Positions 9,478 through 19,401 of a DNA stretch of 44,236 bases are shown in pieces. Each line of letters starts with the position of its first letter. The stretch's first letter is position 1. The position numbers and the translations under genes are program-made. The notes under the pieces are model-generated. The model searched no databases and was not told where the DNA came from. It saw nothing but the letters and a program-made list of their open reading frames with translations. This stretch comes from a virus. Location: the IMG/VR virus record IMGVR_UViG_3300008952_003042, positions 1 through 44,236 of that record; one strand, given 5' to 3'.

Positions 9478-12400
9478 TCAATCTTCCTTTTCACAAAGTT
9501 CTCCCTTAGAATTAAAGGGATTGTCCCTCAGCATTCGCCTCTGCCAACGGGGCAATAAATGCTGGCCTGTTGGAGGTTTTAAAGCCTCTCTAAGCCCATT
9601 TAACAGAATCTTCCCTGGAGTATCACTGTCATCTTCGATTCCTGCTTCAAAATCTCTAGAATTATAATGAACTTTAAATAATTTTTTAATGCGTCTTTTT
9701 GAATTTCTCAATAATACTTGATCCCACTCATCCCATGTCTTTACAAAAGGAGTAAACGTACTCTGTCGATCCTCCACGTTTGCCCATCCCTCTACGGCGG
9801 GTTCGGAAGTGGCAACTCCATCGTCTACCGTCACCATCATTCCAGGCTTTTGATCTATGTCGCCGGCGTCGTCGCCTCCAAAGGCTATTCCCTTCTCGAC
9901 AGTAAGTTCTCCAATCGACGGCAAAAATCCTTCAGCGTTATAAATTGCCAGTAAAGCTGTCATTTTCTTTAGAGGAAAAACATACTGTCCTACCAACTTG
10001 TATGTGTCATCTTGTTTCAACATATTAATCAAACAAAGCAACAACTTGCTATCACCTACGAAGGGCGCTATTTCTCCAATAGATGTATCAAGCGCATCAA
10101 CTTCTACTGTTGTTACGGGATAAGCAGTGCCATCCATTACTACTGAAAATTCCAAACCGTATCTTATTCCCAATTCTCCATCGAGTCCTACAACTTTTCC
10201 GCCAGCATCTGTCACTAGTTCTAAGGTGCCAGGATACACTTCAGATATCAATAAGTTATTATCATTAGATTTAATAGTTTCGAGAGCAGTATCGGGCGCC
10301 ACTTTCACGCCATCAATACTTATATATTTTTCAATTAAAAATGGTTGTTCTGTGCTTGCTGTCGCTCCAGTTCCGTAATCTTGCACATCCCCGATTGGCA
10401 CAACTACCTGATCTGCCACAGGGCGCAGGCTGGCGTGATCATCATCTACATGAAACTCGCCTGCCATATAAATGGTATCACCATTTTCATCCACATAAAC
10501 ATGATAATAGCCTGTATACATTTCTCCAGTATCTGCGTCGGTAAATTCGGTACCATTAGTATATAATTCTTCCCCTTCGGTTGGCAACGCAACTACTTCC
10601 TCTTTAATGTCTTGACCTAAAGTCAAACTACTTCCTTGAGTGAGATTCTCAAAAAGATAATAATCTAAATCAAATACGTCAGGAGCCATTCCTACGCCTT
10701 CTAAATTATCAATAAATTTCTCACCCATATAATTTAACTGTTCGTTAACCAACTCTTTAAGCACTAATTTTGCAGCTTCTTCAGTCTCTTGTACCGCTTG
10801 GAGGTTCATATTGGAACGATAATTTTTTAAAGTTTTAAAAATGCTTACTTCGTCAAGCTGTTTTGCTTCCTTTAAATCGCTTCGATAAGGATAAGGATAG
10901 GCATCTTGCAGATCGTTGATTTTGAGCATAGCTGCCAATACATTTTCAGGTGGATTCATAATATTTCCATCCATCACTCTTCGGGAATACATTTGAACCG
11001 ATTGCTCTAAAAATGCATACCAAAACTCACTATCTTTAAAGGGCCCTTGAAAGAGTTTCTTTCGAGTGTTTTTAAATTGTGATTCCATATCCTCTACGAT
11101 ATATTGCGCGAAGAGGGAACTAAAGACTTCTGTGAATTTAGGATAAAATTTAGTAAAAGTTGCCATTCCTTTGATAAAGTGGACGCTTACAAAGATTCGA
11201 ATAGCTGCCGTAATAAGCCCCTGAATTGCCGCTACAGATGGTCTTTCTAGTATTCTATTATAGGGGACTTCCACCACACAATCAGGATCCGATTTTAATC
11301 TTTCGTCTACAGGCAATGTAGGATACGCATCATCTATAATACTTTGAATTTCTTCAAAATCTACCAAATCAGTCCGTTGAGGCTTGCATGGACTTAACTC
11401 AGGAAACATTACATCTACAAAGCCTAGCCAGCCTTCATTTTTCAAAGGCTTAATATAAATCGGAGGATTCATGTAATTCCCTCCGTATTGTGCGGGATCT
11501 AAGTAGAAAACTCTATTTTCATCGTCACGTTGGCCGCTATCAACTTCATACTGCATTCGACTAACGCCCAAAATCATATCATCATTAGACAAGGTGTCCC
11601 CATCATCATTTGTGGCATCGAAGTAATCCTCACCATCGTCGGTTACATATTCGGTGTCTTCTTTGGTTAGATTGTCGAATACGGCGCCGTAATCAAACGA
11701 TCCAGTGTTTGCCGCGATATCGCTAGCCAAGGTAGAAAATAACGTAGACATAAATTCGTCATGAAATGTTTTAACATTTCCGTTTGATACACTAGCTCCA
11801 TTATTGTTTAATATTTCAGTTAAAAGCACAATCTGAGGCATATATGTCGATTGCGAGTCAAAAGTTCCTAGAAAGTCTGGATAAGGATCAAAATCAATTC
11901 CATCGAGAGTATTGTCTACCGATAAAAACTCAAATTTTCTATCATAAATAATTCCCGCTTCTTTTGCTGTGCGCTTGAAGTCTGCCTTTTCCGCCTTTGT
12001 CATAAAAGGGATTGTAGAAAAATCCAAATTGGCTGCAGCATTATATAATGTAGTAAGAAGAACTCGGGCATTATCGCTAGGAGTTTGAATTTCCTCTCCA
12101 TCTATCTCTATAATTTCAGAACGATTCATTGCATTGCCGTCTGAATCTTCTATCAAATCGGAAAGGAAAAAATCTAATTCAAAACCGAATGAAAAATCTT
12201 GATCCGTGTCTCCCTTTGCTAAATCTCTATACGACAGGGAGACATCTGGAGTCTTTTTGCGCGCATTACGTGTCATCTTAACCGACTCTGATTCGTATTC
12301 TACAGTAGTGGTGTAGTTGTAACCAAAATCAGGCAAAGATAATAAATCTATATTTTTACCAAATCGATCAATATTTAACATCTCAAAAGACTGATAAAAA

Positions 12401-15400
12401 TAATCGTCTGATTCCACTTCATTGTTAGAAACAAAGGTAGTGTCCAAGTCCTCTAACTCGCCTTTTAAATGTCCAGCGACTTCTGTTGGAAAAGCACCTC
12501 GTTGTCTGTTGATGGCTGCGACTTCGCTGGATCCATCTTCTTGGGCTTGATCGTCGTTTATATAAAAATCAACCCAACGGCGTCTATTAAACACTCTTCG
12601 ATAGTGCGCAGTCAAAGGCATTCCCATAGTATCTGCAAGAATCATGTTTATAAATCCCCATTGATTTCTAAAGGGGCCGTTGCCCAACATATCATAAGAA
12701 AACGCTAGCTTTACCTGTTCCAAATCTCCTCCCAAAGCAGCCGATACCGTAGCCTTTTGTTCATCAGTTTCAAAAGGAAGAAGTCCGTTATCGCAGCCAG
12801 GATCAGATACTAGAGGCGGCATGTTATTGGCAATATAGTTGGGAATGCCGCCTTGCAAAATATCAGCCAAATCTTCCAAATCGTCTAACATCTTAGGCTT
12901 CATAGCCTCACACTGGGCTGCAGTTGCTCTCCCCGCTAGAAGACTACATCTTAAATTATGAAAATCTTCCAATTGTTGAGGTGTAGCACACAAGCTAGGA
13001 TTGGCAGGCAATAGAGGGCCAACTGGATTATTTACCATATCTTGCATTTGAGCTTTAAAGCTAGCCGGCATTAAATTGCCAGCATTTTGAAAAAAATTGC
13101 CCATCGATTCTTTATTGGGGAATGCCGATTGCATATCGGGGTACTCATAATCAATAATAGTTTTAGCAATATCTAAAAATTCATTAGAAGGATCCCCCAA
13201 GAAGGCATTCATCATTTCAGTTCTAGAAACAGCAGAAGCAAGATCTTCTGAAAGTGCCAAGACTTGCTCTCTGTCTGCTAAAGCTGCTCCACCAGAGCCC
13301 AAAGAATTGAACATATCTACAATTGTATTGTCTATTTGCTCATCAGGCGTGTCATCGCCACAAATTGATTCCCGAATAATATCCTTAAAAGAGGTTCTTT
13401 GAGTGCCACCTGCCAATGCTGCAACTGCAGATCCGGCTGCTCCTAACATACTACACAGGGCATTGCCTATTATTTCACAAATTTTTACAAGCAACTTCAT
13501 CATGATCTTCAAGATTAATTCTTGTAATGCTGTTCTAATTGCCAGCCAAATGAACGCTTTAATATCTGTCCATTGAGGGATCCACCCAAAAGGATTATTT
13601 AAACGAGGAAATGTAATATCCTGAATACTGCGGCACCACGGCAATTCAATATCCTGAATAAAATCCATGACACTCGGGTTAAAGAGTGGTGGACGTGGAC
13701 AATCCAACAAAGCGATGATACTACTTACAATTGGGGCGCCGGGGAATTTATTAAGTTCGTCCAAAAGTTCTAACAGATTGTCTTGATATATTTCCAAGAG
13801 AGCCTTAATATACGCCTCCATAACCACATTAGAACTAAGAGCATTTTGATTAGCTTCTGAACCTATATCCATTTGTTGAACCAATGTTCTTCGTGCTAAT
13901 TGAGAAGATTGTTGCATCTCTGCAGCAGACATCTCGGTGGGGTTTTTTCGCTCCTCTTTGCGGGCTTCTCTTTTTTCTTGTCTTGTTTCTTTCCTTGTTT
14001 TTTCTTCAGCGGCGGTTTCCCATGGTTTTTCCCATTCTAATTTGCCGGCTATGGTGTCTGACATTTGCTGATTAGTTGAGCCTTCTTTGAAAACATCTCC
14101 CTCTTCTAGCTTCTTTTGAACAAGCGCGTCCAACTCTGCTTGCTTGTCTGGAGGCAGCCCAACAAATAAATCGCCAAAATTCTCCAATCCCATAGCAGTA
14201 AGGGCACTCTTTATCATGCCACCAAGCGCCTCTTCCAAAGATAAGCCTGATAATAAACAACCAATTGCATCTATAAGCAAATCAAAAAGTCCACAAATTT
14301 TAATCTTATCGAAGCCTTCTTTCCATACTACATTTAAAATATCCAACCCATTGCCATATCCGGCGGCCTGTCCAAGGATTCTCGCACATAAATTAACGAA
14401 AACAGCCTCTTCTTGTTGAAGCTGTTTAAATGCTTGCTCAGTCGCCATCGTTTTAAGACTTTTCATGCTTCTCGCATTGGGATCATAAATGAGGTTCATC
14501 TGAAGATCGTCTGTAATAATTTCTCCCAAAGAAGCACGACATAGACTATCACGGAACTGATATGCTATAGCGTCACCGATACTGAAAACATCATCTAAAA
14601 TGTCTTGGCCAAGTTCTTTTGCTTCGTTTCTTAAGGCGTCTGATATACAACTCATTGCTGTGTTTGCGGGATCTGTATCTCCATACACAGAATTTGTAGT
14701 ATCATATACGAGGGGATATGTGTGTTCTTTAATAAATTCAAGCCATGGCTTGGGCGTGCGCGCAGTAAAATCGGTTTCCATTTTTTCTACACGAGCAAAA
14801 TAAGCCATAGCGGTTGGATCTTTCCAAGCGGACATTGCCAATAGAGGTTTTAATTTCTTATTAAACATAATCGGCTTTTCGCCGCAGCCTTCTGTCCAAA
14901 TTTTTAATCTTTTGAGTACAAATTCTTTACTAAATTTAAACTCCATCTTAACAACACGATCATTAAAGGCACCACCAAATCCCCCCACACCGGGCAAATT
15001 GTAGCCCTTTTGTATTAAGAATTTGTCTAATTGAGTTAATGTCTTTCCCATCAAAGAAGTGGGAAAGAAGCCTGCATCCCCATACATTTCCAAGGGAAAT
15101 ACAGCGTTACTTTCGTCATAAAAAAGATTTCCACCTTCCAATCCTCGATACATCTTCAAATAACGATTATATAAATTAAGGCCTTTGCGAATTCTGATAA
15201 GGCGCCCTTTTAGGGTAAAAGCATCATAAGTAACAATTGTTTCTGTGCCCTCATCCTCTTCTTCGTCATCTTCTGATTCTTCTTCGGCATCCTCTAAATT
15301 CTGTAAATCATCATAAGGAACTGAATATAAAAGCTTTAATCTTGAGAAAGGACGAGGATCCAAATCATATGCAGTATATTCGATAACTGCCTTAACGGCA

Positions 15401-15786
15401 TCAACAGATTCTTCTGAATCATCTTTATCATATATATTCAAGAGAGAAGCAATCGCGTCCTCAACATAAAAATCAAACCGCGTTTCCATAGCCTCATCAG
15501 ATTTTTCATCTGTTAAGTTAGGATCATCTAGCATTTGTGGCGGAATAGTTGTTTTAAACTTAGTTACCACTGTAACCTGATATTTACATGTCTTTTCGTT
15601 TAAAAACGGCTCTTCTATCGTCTTGGTTTTCCAATCATCCACTAATGCATTCGGATTAGGAGAACATGCGAGATCGGGACATAGTGCATCCTCGACATCG
15701 ATTACCTCTTCACAAACGTCTATTAAGCCGTCGCGATTTTTATCTTGATGATACAAAAATGATGATTTCGTTGTTTCGTCTGCCAT
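9478..15786 (-). CDS. Giant 2102-residue virion/baseplate protein of unknown family
   Basis: I do not recognise the family. Residues 15-26 (DKNRDGLIDVCE) fit a canonical EF-hand/dockerin-type calcium loop, with acidic or Asn ligands at positions 1, 3, 5 and 9, Gly at 6 and Glu at 12. A very acidic run follows at about residues 162-181. A lysine/glutamate-rich segment lies near residues 585-635 (EEKTRKETRQEKREARKEER), probably helical. A hydrophobic, Gly/Ala-rich stretch at about 760-800 could be buried or membrane-active. The acidic, Cys-containing composition argues against a classic all-helical tape measure, but such a role cannot be excluded. It sits between the spike-like gene and gp25, so a tail or baseplate role is inferred from position. 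No frame disruption is seen over 6.3 kb. Confidence 0.65.
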   Translation of the reverse strand: MADETTKSSFLYHQDKNRDGLIDVCEEVIDVEDALCPDLACSPNPNALVDDWKTKTIEEPFLNEKTCKYQVTVVTKFKTTIPPQMLDDPNLTDEKSDEAMETRFDFYVEDAIASLLNIYDKDDSEESVDAVKAVIEYTAYDLDPRPFSRLKLLYSVPYDDLQNLEDAEEESEDDEEEDEGTETIVTYDAFTLKGRLIRIRKGLNLYNRYLKMYRGLEGGNLFYDESNAVFPLEMYGDAGFFPTSLMGKTLTQLDKFLIQKGYNLPGVGGFGGAFNDRVVKMEFKFSKEFVLKRLKIWTEGCGEKPIMFNKKLKPLLAMSAWKDPTAMAYFARVEKMETDFTARTPKPWLEFIKEHTYPLVYDTTNSVYGDTDPANTAMSCISDALRNEAKELGQDILDDVFSIGDAIAYQFRDSLCRASLGEIITDDLQMNLIYDPNARSMKSLKTMATEQAFKQLQQEEAVFVNLCARILGQAAGYGNGLDILNVVWKEGFDKIKICGLFDLLIDAIGCLLSGLSLEEALGGMIKSALTAMGLENFGDLFVGLPPDKQAELDALVQKKLEEGDVFKEGSTNQQMSDTIAGKLEWEKPWETAAEEKTRKETRQEKREARKEERKNPTEMSAAEMQQSSQLARRTLVQQMDIGSEANQNALSSNVVMEAYIKALLEIYQDNLLELLDELNKFPGAPIVSSIIALLDCPRPPLFNPSVMDFIQDIELPWCRSIQDITFPRLNNPFGWIPQWTDIKAFIWLAIRTALQELILKIMMKLLVKICEIIGNALCSMLGAAGSAVAALAGGTQRTSFKDIIRESICGDDTPDEQIDNTIVDMFNSLGSGGAALADREQVLALSEDLASAVSRTEMMNAFLGDPSNEFLDIAKTIIDYEYPDMQSAFPNKESMGNFFQNAGNLMPASFKAQMQDMVNNPVGPLLPANPSLCATPQQLEDFHNLRCSLLAGRATAAQCEAMKPKMLDDLEDLADILQGGIPNYIANNMPPLVSDPGCDNGLLPFETDEQKATVSAALGGDLEQVKLAFSYDMLGNGPFRNQWGFINMILADTMGMPLTAHYRRVFNRRRWVDFYINDDQAQEDGSSEVAAINRQRGAFPTEVAGHLKGELEDLDTTFVSNNEVESDDYFYQSFEMLNIDRFGKNIDLLSLPDFGYNYTTTVEYESESVKMTRNARKKTPDVSLSYRDLAKGDTDQDFSFGFELDFFLSDLIEDSDGNAMNRSEIIEIDGEEIQTPSDNARVLLTTLYNAAANLDFSTIPFMTKAEKADFKRTAKEAGIIYDRKFEFLSVDNTLDGIDFDPYPDFLGTFDSQSTYMPQIVLLTEILNNNGASVSNGNVKTFHDEFMSTLFSTLASDIAANTGSFDYGAVFDNLTKEDTEYVTDDGEDYFDATNDDGDTLSNDDMILGVSRMQYEVDSGQRDDENRVFYLDPAQYGGNYMNPPIYIKPLKNEGWLGFVDVMFPELSPCKPQRTDLVDFEEIQSIIDDAYPTLPVDERLKSDPDCVVEVPYNRILERPSVAAIQGLITAAIRIFVSVHFIKGMATFTKFYPKFTEVFSSLFAQYIVEDMESQFKNTRKKLFQGPFKDSEFWYAFLEQSVQMYSRRVMDGNIMNPPENVLAAMLKINDLQDAYPYPYRSDLKEAKQLDEVSIFKTLKNYRSNMNLQAVQETEEAAKLVLKELVNEQLNYMGEKFIDNLEGVGMAPDVFDLDYYLFENLTQGSSLTLGQDIKEEVVALPTEGEELYTNGTEFTDADTGEMYTGYYHVYVDENGDTIYMAGEFHVDDDHASLRPVADQVVVPIGDVQDYGTGATASTEQPFLIEKYISIDGVKVAPDTALETIKSNDNNLLISEVYPGTLELVTDAGGKVVGLDGELGIRYGLEFSVVMDGTAYPVTTVEVDALDTSIGEIAPFVGDSKLLLCLINMLKQDDTYKLVGQYVFPLKKMTALLAIYNAEGFLPSIGELTVEKGIAFGGDDAGDIDQKPGMMVTVDDGVATSEPAVEGWANVEDRQSTFTPFVKTWDEWDQVLLRNSKRRIKKLFKVHYNSRDFEAGIEDDSDTPGKILLNGLREALKPPTGQHLLPRWQRRMLRDNPFNSKGELCEKED

Positions 15787-15795
15787 AATGTTTCC

Positions 15796-16839
15796 TTATG
15801 TTGTGAACACGTTTTTACTTTCAATGAAACGATATCCTTGGCGCATCAAATGATTCGCCTCCCACATCATTTTATTATTACGAATTTGTTGCATAGGGCT
15901 TAGTCCTCGATTAACTGTCATAATTGTATTAAGCCCAATAACGCCTCCTAAAGAAGCGCCGGCGGCTGGTGCGCCGGGCCCTGCGGTGGCTGCAACAGCA
16001 GGAGGGAGAGCCGCATTAATCCTTATCTGAGCATTAATAAAGCCATCTAAAACTGCCCATAACTCATCAATAATCTCACTTAAATCTCTGAAACATTCTA
16101 CTGTGTTTTCTCCCAAAGCTATTCCCTGCAAAGTATTATATGTCTCTGGCGAATTAAATAGTCCTCCTTTGACTTCTCGGGCCTCTGCATTGTTGCCGGC
16201 AATCAATTCAATTTTAGGCGCTGGCAACAGCTTTCCGCCTAGGGAGTTTGGTTCTCCCTTAGATCCAAAGCCTTTAGCTCCATCTCCAGCGCCGGTTACT
16301 ATCTTCACCCCTTCTCTTCCAACGATTCTAACTCCATCTGCCTTGATACCAACACCCGAACGTTTTTCCATAACTCCGGAGGCGCCACCAACAATCGCAA
16401 AATTAGTATCGATATCAGTTAATTCACTAATATATATTCTAGCCGCATCAGCGAAAAAATTAGAACCCACAGTGGAGCCTTCTTTGGCGCCCTTTCCGCC
16501 TCTGGCACCTGCCATTCTGCCAACTACCATATCAATACTTCCATAAGGTGCCTTTGCTCCTGTCCCCGAAGCTTTGGTATTGGGGCGATCCGATCCAAAA
16601 ACAATTTGTGCGCGGGCGCTCATATCAGGAAGAACTTTTTCATTAGCTGCAACCTTGTAAGAAATCGCCGGTGCGGGCCCTACAGTATGAAACAAGCCTG
16701 AATCTGGAGGTATCACATTGGGGTTAACTGCGCCCTCAGATACCAGTTTAGAACTCCAAGGACTTATTGCTGCTTCTGCTGTCAACCCTTTTGCGGAACG
16801 TGCTGCCTCATCGGGCCATAAAGGTATTTTTTTTGTCAT
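15796..16839 (-). CDS. Tail spike / hub-tip-like structural protein
   Basis: A 347-residue Gly/Ala-rich protein. Its centre (about residues 130-190) has short regular beta-strand repeats with alternating hydrophobic residues, DAARIYISELTDIDTNF, then VGIKADGVRIVGREGVKIVTG. This resembles the beta-helical or PAAR-adjacent needle segments of contractile-tail spikes. The C-terminal third contains an ALPPAVAATAGPGAPAAGAS low-complexity linker and a helical LSPMQQIRNNKMMWEANHLM tail. It lies directly downstream of the two hub-fused hydrolases and upstream of the giant protein and gp25, where a central spike component would be expected. No named family recognised; the spike role is inferred from strand pattern and location. 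Confidence 0.55.
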   Translation of the reverse strand: MTKKIPLWPDEAARSAKGLTAEAAISPWSSKLVSEGAVNPNVIPPDSGLFHTVGPAPAISYKVAANEKVLPDMSARAQIVFGSDRPNTKASGTGAKAPYGSIDMVVGRMAGARGGKGAKEGSTVGSNFFADAARIYISELTDIDTNFAIVGGASGVMEKRSGVGIKADGVRIVGREGVKIVTGAGDGAKGFGSKGEPNSLGGKLLPAPKIELIAGNNAEAREVKGGLFNSPETYNTLQGIALGENTVECFRDLSEIIDELWAVLDGFINAQIRINAALPPAVAATAGPGAPAAGASLGGVIGLNTIMTVNRGLSPMQQIRNNKMMWEANHLMRQGYRFIESKNVFTT

Positions 16840-16869
16840 ATCGTTTTCCTATATAGTTTTTAAAACTAA

Positions 16870-18267
16870 TTAGCCACTCTCGGCGGATTGAGGATCAGTG
16901 TCTTCAGGATCGCCGCCACCCTCGCCGGCGCATACCATCGGAGCGTGACACTCCTCGGCAGGTACTGCGCTTGGATCCGCCAATAAAGGAGGAACTCCAT
17001 ATTCAGCTGTCGCAACAAGCACATCCGGCTCGATGTAACTCAAATTATCATTAAAAGCACGATTCCAACTTCGTGAATCTTTTGCCGATCTATTTGGATT
17101 TGCTCCAGTACCAGATGCAGGGTTGCGCCAAAACCAATTTCGACACTTCTCTTTCAAAGCATCAAGTGGGCCGGCAGTTCCTTTGGCTGGCCGGCTACCA
17201 ATATGTTGAAAATGAACGGGATCTTTTCTCCAACTCGCATATATTCGATTATTAGAGCCTGGATATTTTGGATCATATTGAGTAGTCCGATATCCATACC
17301 ATAAAATATTATGTCTTAATGCAATATCGGCTATTTCTTTCCATCTCGTGGATGATGATGCTGAAGTGATCTTCCTGCCGTTCTTTGTAGCATTCATATC
17401 AATTGCAAAACCATATTGATGATCTGAATTACACGGGCGATCTGCAGCTTTTGAAGGCAAAAGCTTTGTATATAACAGCCATTGATGCTTGGCGCTACGG
17501 CGGGCGGAAGTTATCTGAGGAGCAATACCAACGGCGCGCAGAGACGCAAAAAATGCTTCAAAATCGGCGCGAACAGAACTATCCAACACATCAAGACTTT
17601 TCTCAAATCTAAAATAATTAATTCCTTGTTTAGATGTATCTTGGTAGCCCGACATTACCCCTCCTTGGGGTTGGATAACCATCCCTCCACCTATGCCGAC
17701 ACCCACTGTCGCCCAGTCGATTGCTTCATCAAAAGCTGTAGCAATCGCAGCGCATTCTTCTGCAGCTAATCCTTCTTCTTGTCCATATGCGGCGGCACGT
17801 TGATTTAAGGGAACGAGAATTTCAAGATACGAACCAATTTTAAGATCATAAGGGCGATCTGCAATGGTACCCACTGGCAACCGTTTTAATTTTACCAACA
17901 CTTCGTCACCTTTTGAAGGGCGTTCATTAATACTTAACGAACGAAATTCAGTATGCCAGCTTATTAAATTATCAGCAGCATCTCTGTCTGCTAAATAATC
18001 CGGATCGCAAGGATCATCATACAACTCAACATGTGGAGAATTTGGACCAATTATTCTTCCAAAAAATTTCCACTTTCCTTCGTCTTTGCCCTGGCTTGAC
18101 GGCTCCATGGGAACCGGAGTTGATAAAACAACCGCTCGAAATTGCCCTTTGCTATATCCTTTACCAAAAACATTTTTTTCTAAGCTTTTAACAAGCGCGC
18201 GCTTCCACAACGACATCCCGCTGCGTGGAGTAGTGAACTCGCTAGGATCTTCTTCGTATTCGCTCAT
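16870..18267 (-). CDS. Tail-hub protein fused to M15-type (VanY-like) peptidoglycan carboxypeptidase
   Basis: A 465-residue two-part protein. Residues about 15-175 are paralogous to the N-terminus of the neighbouring amidase fusion: both share NxFGxGYS, a (V/A)LSTP strand, the DDPCDPDYL(A/T)DR motif, ADNLI, HTEFRS, KGDEV and AAEECAAIATAFD. This is probably an OB-like hub domain. Residues about 235-360 are an M15 zinc peptidase: SARRSAKHQ, then SDHQYGFAID (H283, D290) and DPVHFQH (H352, H355), the expected H-x6-D and late-His zinc pattern. The C-terminus is a Pro/Glu/Asp-rich tail. Such enzymes cut peptide cross-links in the cell wall so that the tail tube can penetrate. The start ATG overlaps the previous TGA (ATGA). 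Confidence 0.85.
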   Translation of the reverse strand: MSEYEEDPSEFTTPRSGMSLWKRALVKSLEKNVFGKGYSKGQFRAVVLSTPVPMEPSSQGKDEGKWKFFGRIIGPNSPHVELYDDPCDPDYLADRDAADNLISWHTEFRSLSINERPSKGDEVLVKLKRLPVGTIADRPYDLKIGSYLEILVPLNQRAAAYGQEEGLAAEECAAIATAFDEAIDWATVGVGIGGGMVIQPQGGVMSGYQDTSKQGINYFRFEKSLDVLDSSVRADFEAFFASLRAVGIAPQITSARRSAKHQWLLYTKLLPSKAADRPCNSDHQYGFAIDMNATKNGRKITSASSSTRWKEIADIALRHNILWYGYRTTQYDPKYPGSNNRIYASWRKDPVHFQHIGSRPAKGTAGPLDALKEKCRNWFWRNPASGTGANPNRSAKDSRSWNRAFNDNLSYIEPDVLVATAEYGVPPLLADPSAVPAEECHAPMVCAGEGGGDPEDTDPQSAESG

Positions 18268-19400
18268 TGAAGTGGGCCCGTTCCCTGACTTACGACTGTC
18301 AACATCTTGTCACGAATATCATCAGTCATAGGACCGGCATCGCCTTTGACTCCGGTACTTATTTCGCTATGTTGATAAACGCTCGCAATAGAAGGAAATT
18401 TCTTTTTTAAACCTTCTACTAATACAAGACCAGCTGCCAGTTGAACATCTGTGTAAGGCTCCCACGCTTTCATGCTTCTACTTCCTGCAGGATGTGGATA
18501 ATGTGGCCAATCTTGCGGGGCTTCGTCTGTTGATTTAAACCCTTCATTTTCGAAAGCAATTCCAATCGTAGTACTATTGTATCCTGGGCCAGCGTGATAA
18601 GACATTCTATTCGTTTTCACAATTTGAACAATTGTGCCATCTTTCTCAATAAGAAAATGATAAGACAAACCATCTCTCCCAAGAGAACCAATAGTGGCTT
18701 CGCTCTGGCTATTGGTGGTATAATGTAAAACAATACCTTCCCAATCAGAAATCTCCTTTTGTGGGCGCACCAACATGGCATCCAATCTGTTTTTAAGAGT
18801 TACCCCCTCTAATACATCTAAATTTGTGTCATTAGACGGGCGCGCTTGAGGGTTCATGCCGCCTACGGTACCTCCGGTGGCATCATCAAAAGCTGTCGCA
18901 ATCGCAGCGCATTCTTCGGCGCTCAAATTGTTTCCACTACCAGGAGTATAGGCGCCTGCAATATCTGCCAAAGGAATAGAAATTTTTACATAGTCTCCTA
19001 ATTTTTGATCATAAGATTCCTGTCCGAAAACACTAGTTTGTTGTCGCTTAAGTCTCACAATCACTTCGTCTCCTTTTGCAGGCTTTTCAGTGATCCCTAC
19101 AGATCTAAACTCGGTATGGGCCTGGATTAAATTGTCTGCTGCAACTCGATCAGTTAAGTAATCAGGATCACAAGGATCGTCTAAGAGTTCGCCATGAATC
19201 TCTGCGATTCTTCCATAAAATTTATATTTTTCTATTCCCGATTGTGTGCGCGCATATACCAAAGGAGTAGATAATACTCGTGCACGGAATTCATCTTGGC
19301 TATATCCCACTCCAAAAGTGTTTACTTCAAATGATTCTTCCAGCCAATGGCCCAGCAACCCTATAGCTTGAGACGGATCAGAAAATACAGACCAATCCAT
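18264..19400 (-). CDS. Tail-hub protein fused to N-acetylmuramoyl-L-alanine amidase (Amidase_2)
   Basis: A 378-residue protein. The N-terminal part (about residues 10-175) matches the shared domain in the M15 fusion downstream. The C-terminal part (about 215-375) is a type 2 amidase (PGRP/AmpD fold), which cleaves the bond between MurNAc and L-Ala. Zinc ligands are visible as H226 in IVLHYTT, H344 in VYQHSEIS and D354 in GDAGPM; the SYHFLIEKDGTIVQ and SYHAGPGYNSTTIGIAFENEG strands are classical. Together with the M15 partner it gives the tail two cell-wall-cutting activities of different specificity. It begins two bases after the stop of the upstream small gene. Assignment of the enzymatic half is strong; the hub role comes from paralogy and gene position. 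Confidence 0.87.
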   Translation of the reverse strand: MDWSVFSDPSQAIGLLGHWLEESFEVNTFGVGYSQDEFRARVLSTPLVYARTQSGIEKYKFYGRIAEIHGELLDDPCDPDYLTDRVAADNLIQAHTEFRSVGITEKPAKGDEVIVRLKRQQTSVFGQESYDQKLGDYVKISIPLADIAGAYTPGSGNNLSAEECAAIATAFDDATGGTVGGMNPQARPSNDTNLDVLEGVTLKNRLDAMLVRPQKEISDWEGIVLHYTTNSQSEATIGSLGRDGLSYHFLIEKDGTIVQIVKTNRMSYHAGPGYNSTTIGIAFENEGFKSTDEAPQDWPHYPHPAGSRSMKAWEPYTDVQLAAGLVLVEGLKKKFPSIASVYQHSEISTGVKGDAGPMTDDIRDKMLTVVSQGTGPLQ

Positions 19401-19401
19401 T

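Noticed and set aside
13390-13500. Gly/Ala-rich hydrophobic stretch in the giant protein as a transmembrane segment
   Set aside because: It is interrupted by Lys and Cys and is more likely a buried segment; not called as a membrane anchor.
16103-16546. 147-residue plus-strand open frame, the longest on that strand
   Set aside because: It lies entirely opposite the spike-like gene, has Pro/Leu/Ser-rich shadow composition and shows no motif. All other plus-strand frames are likewise antisense to well-supported genes.
16845-16872. AT-rich near-palindrome after the M15 gene
   Set aside because: It has no GC stem and no following T-run, so it is not a rho-independent terminator. No convincing terminator was seen in any gap.
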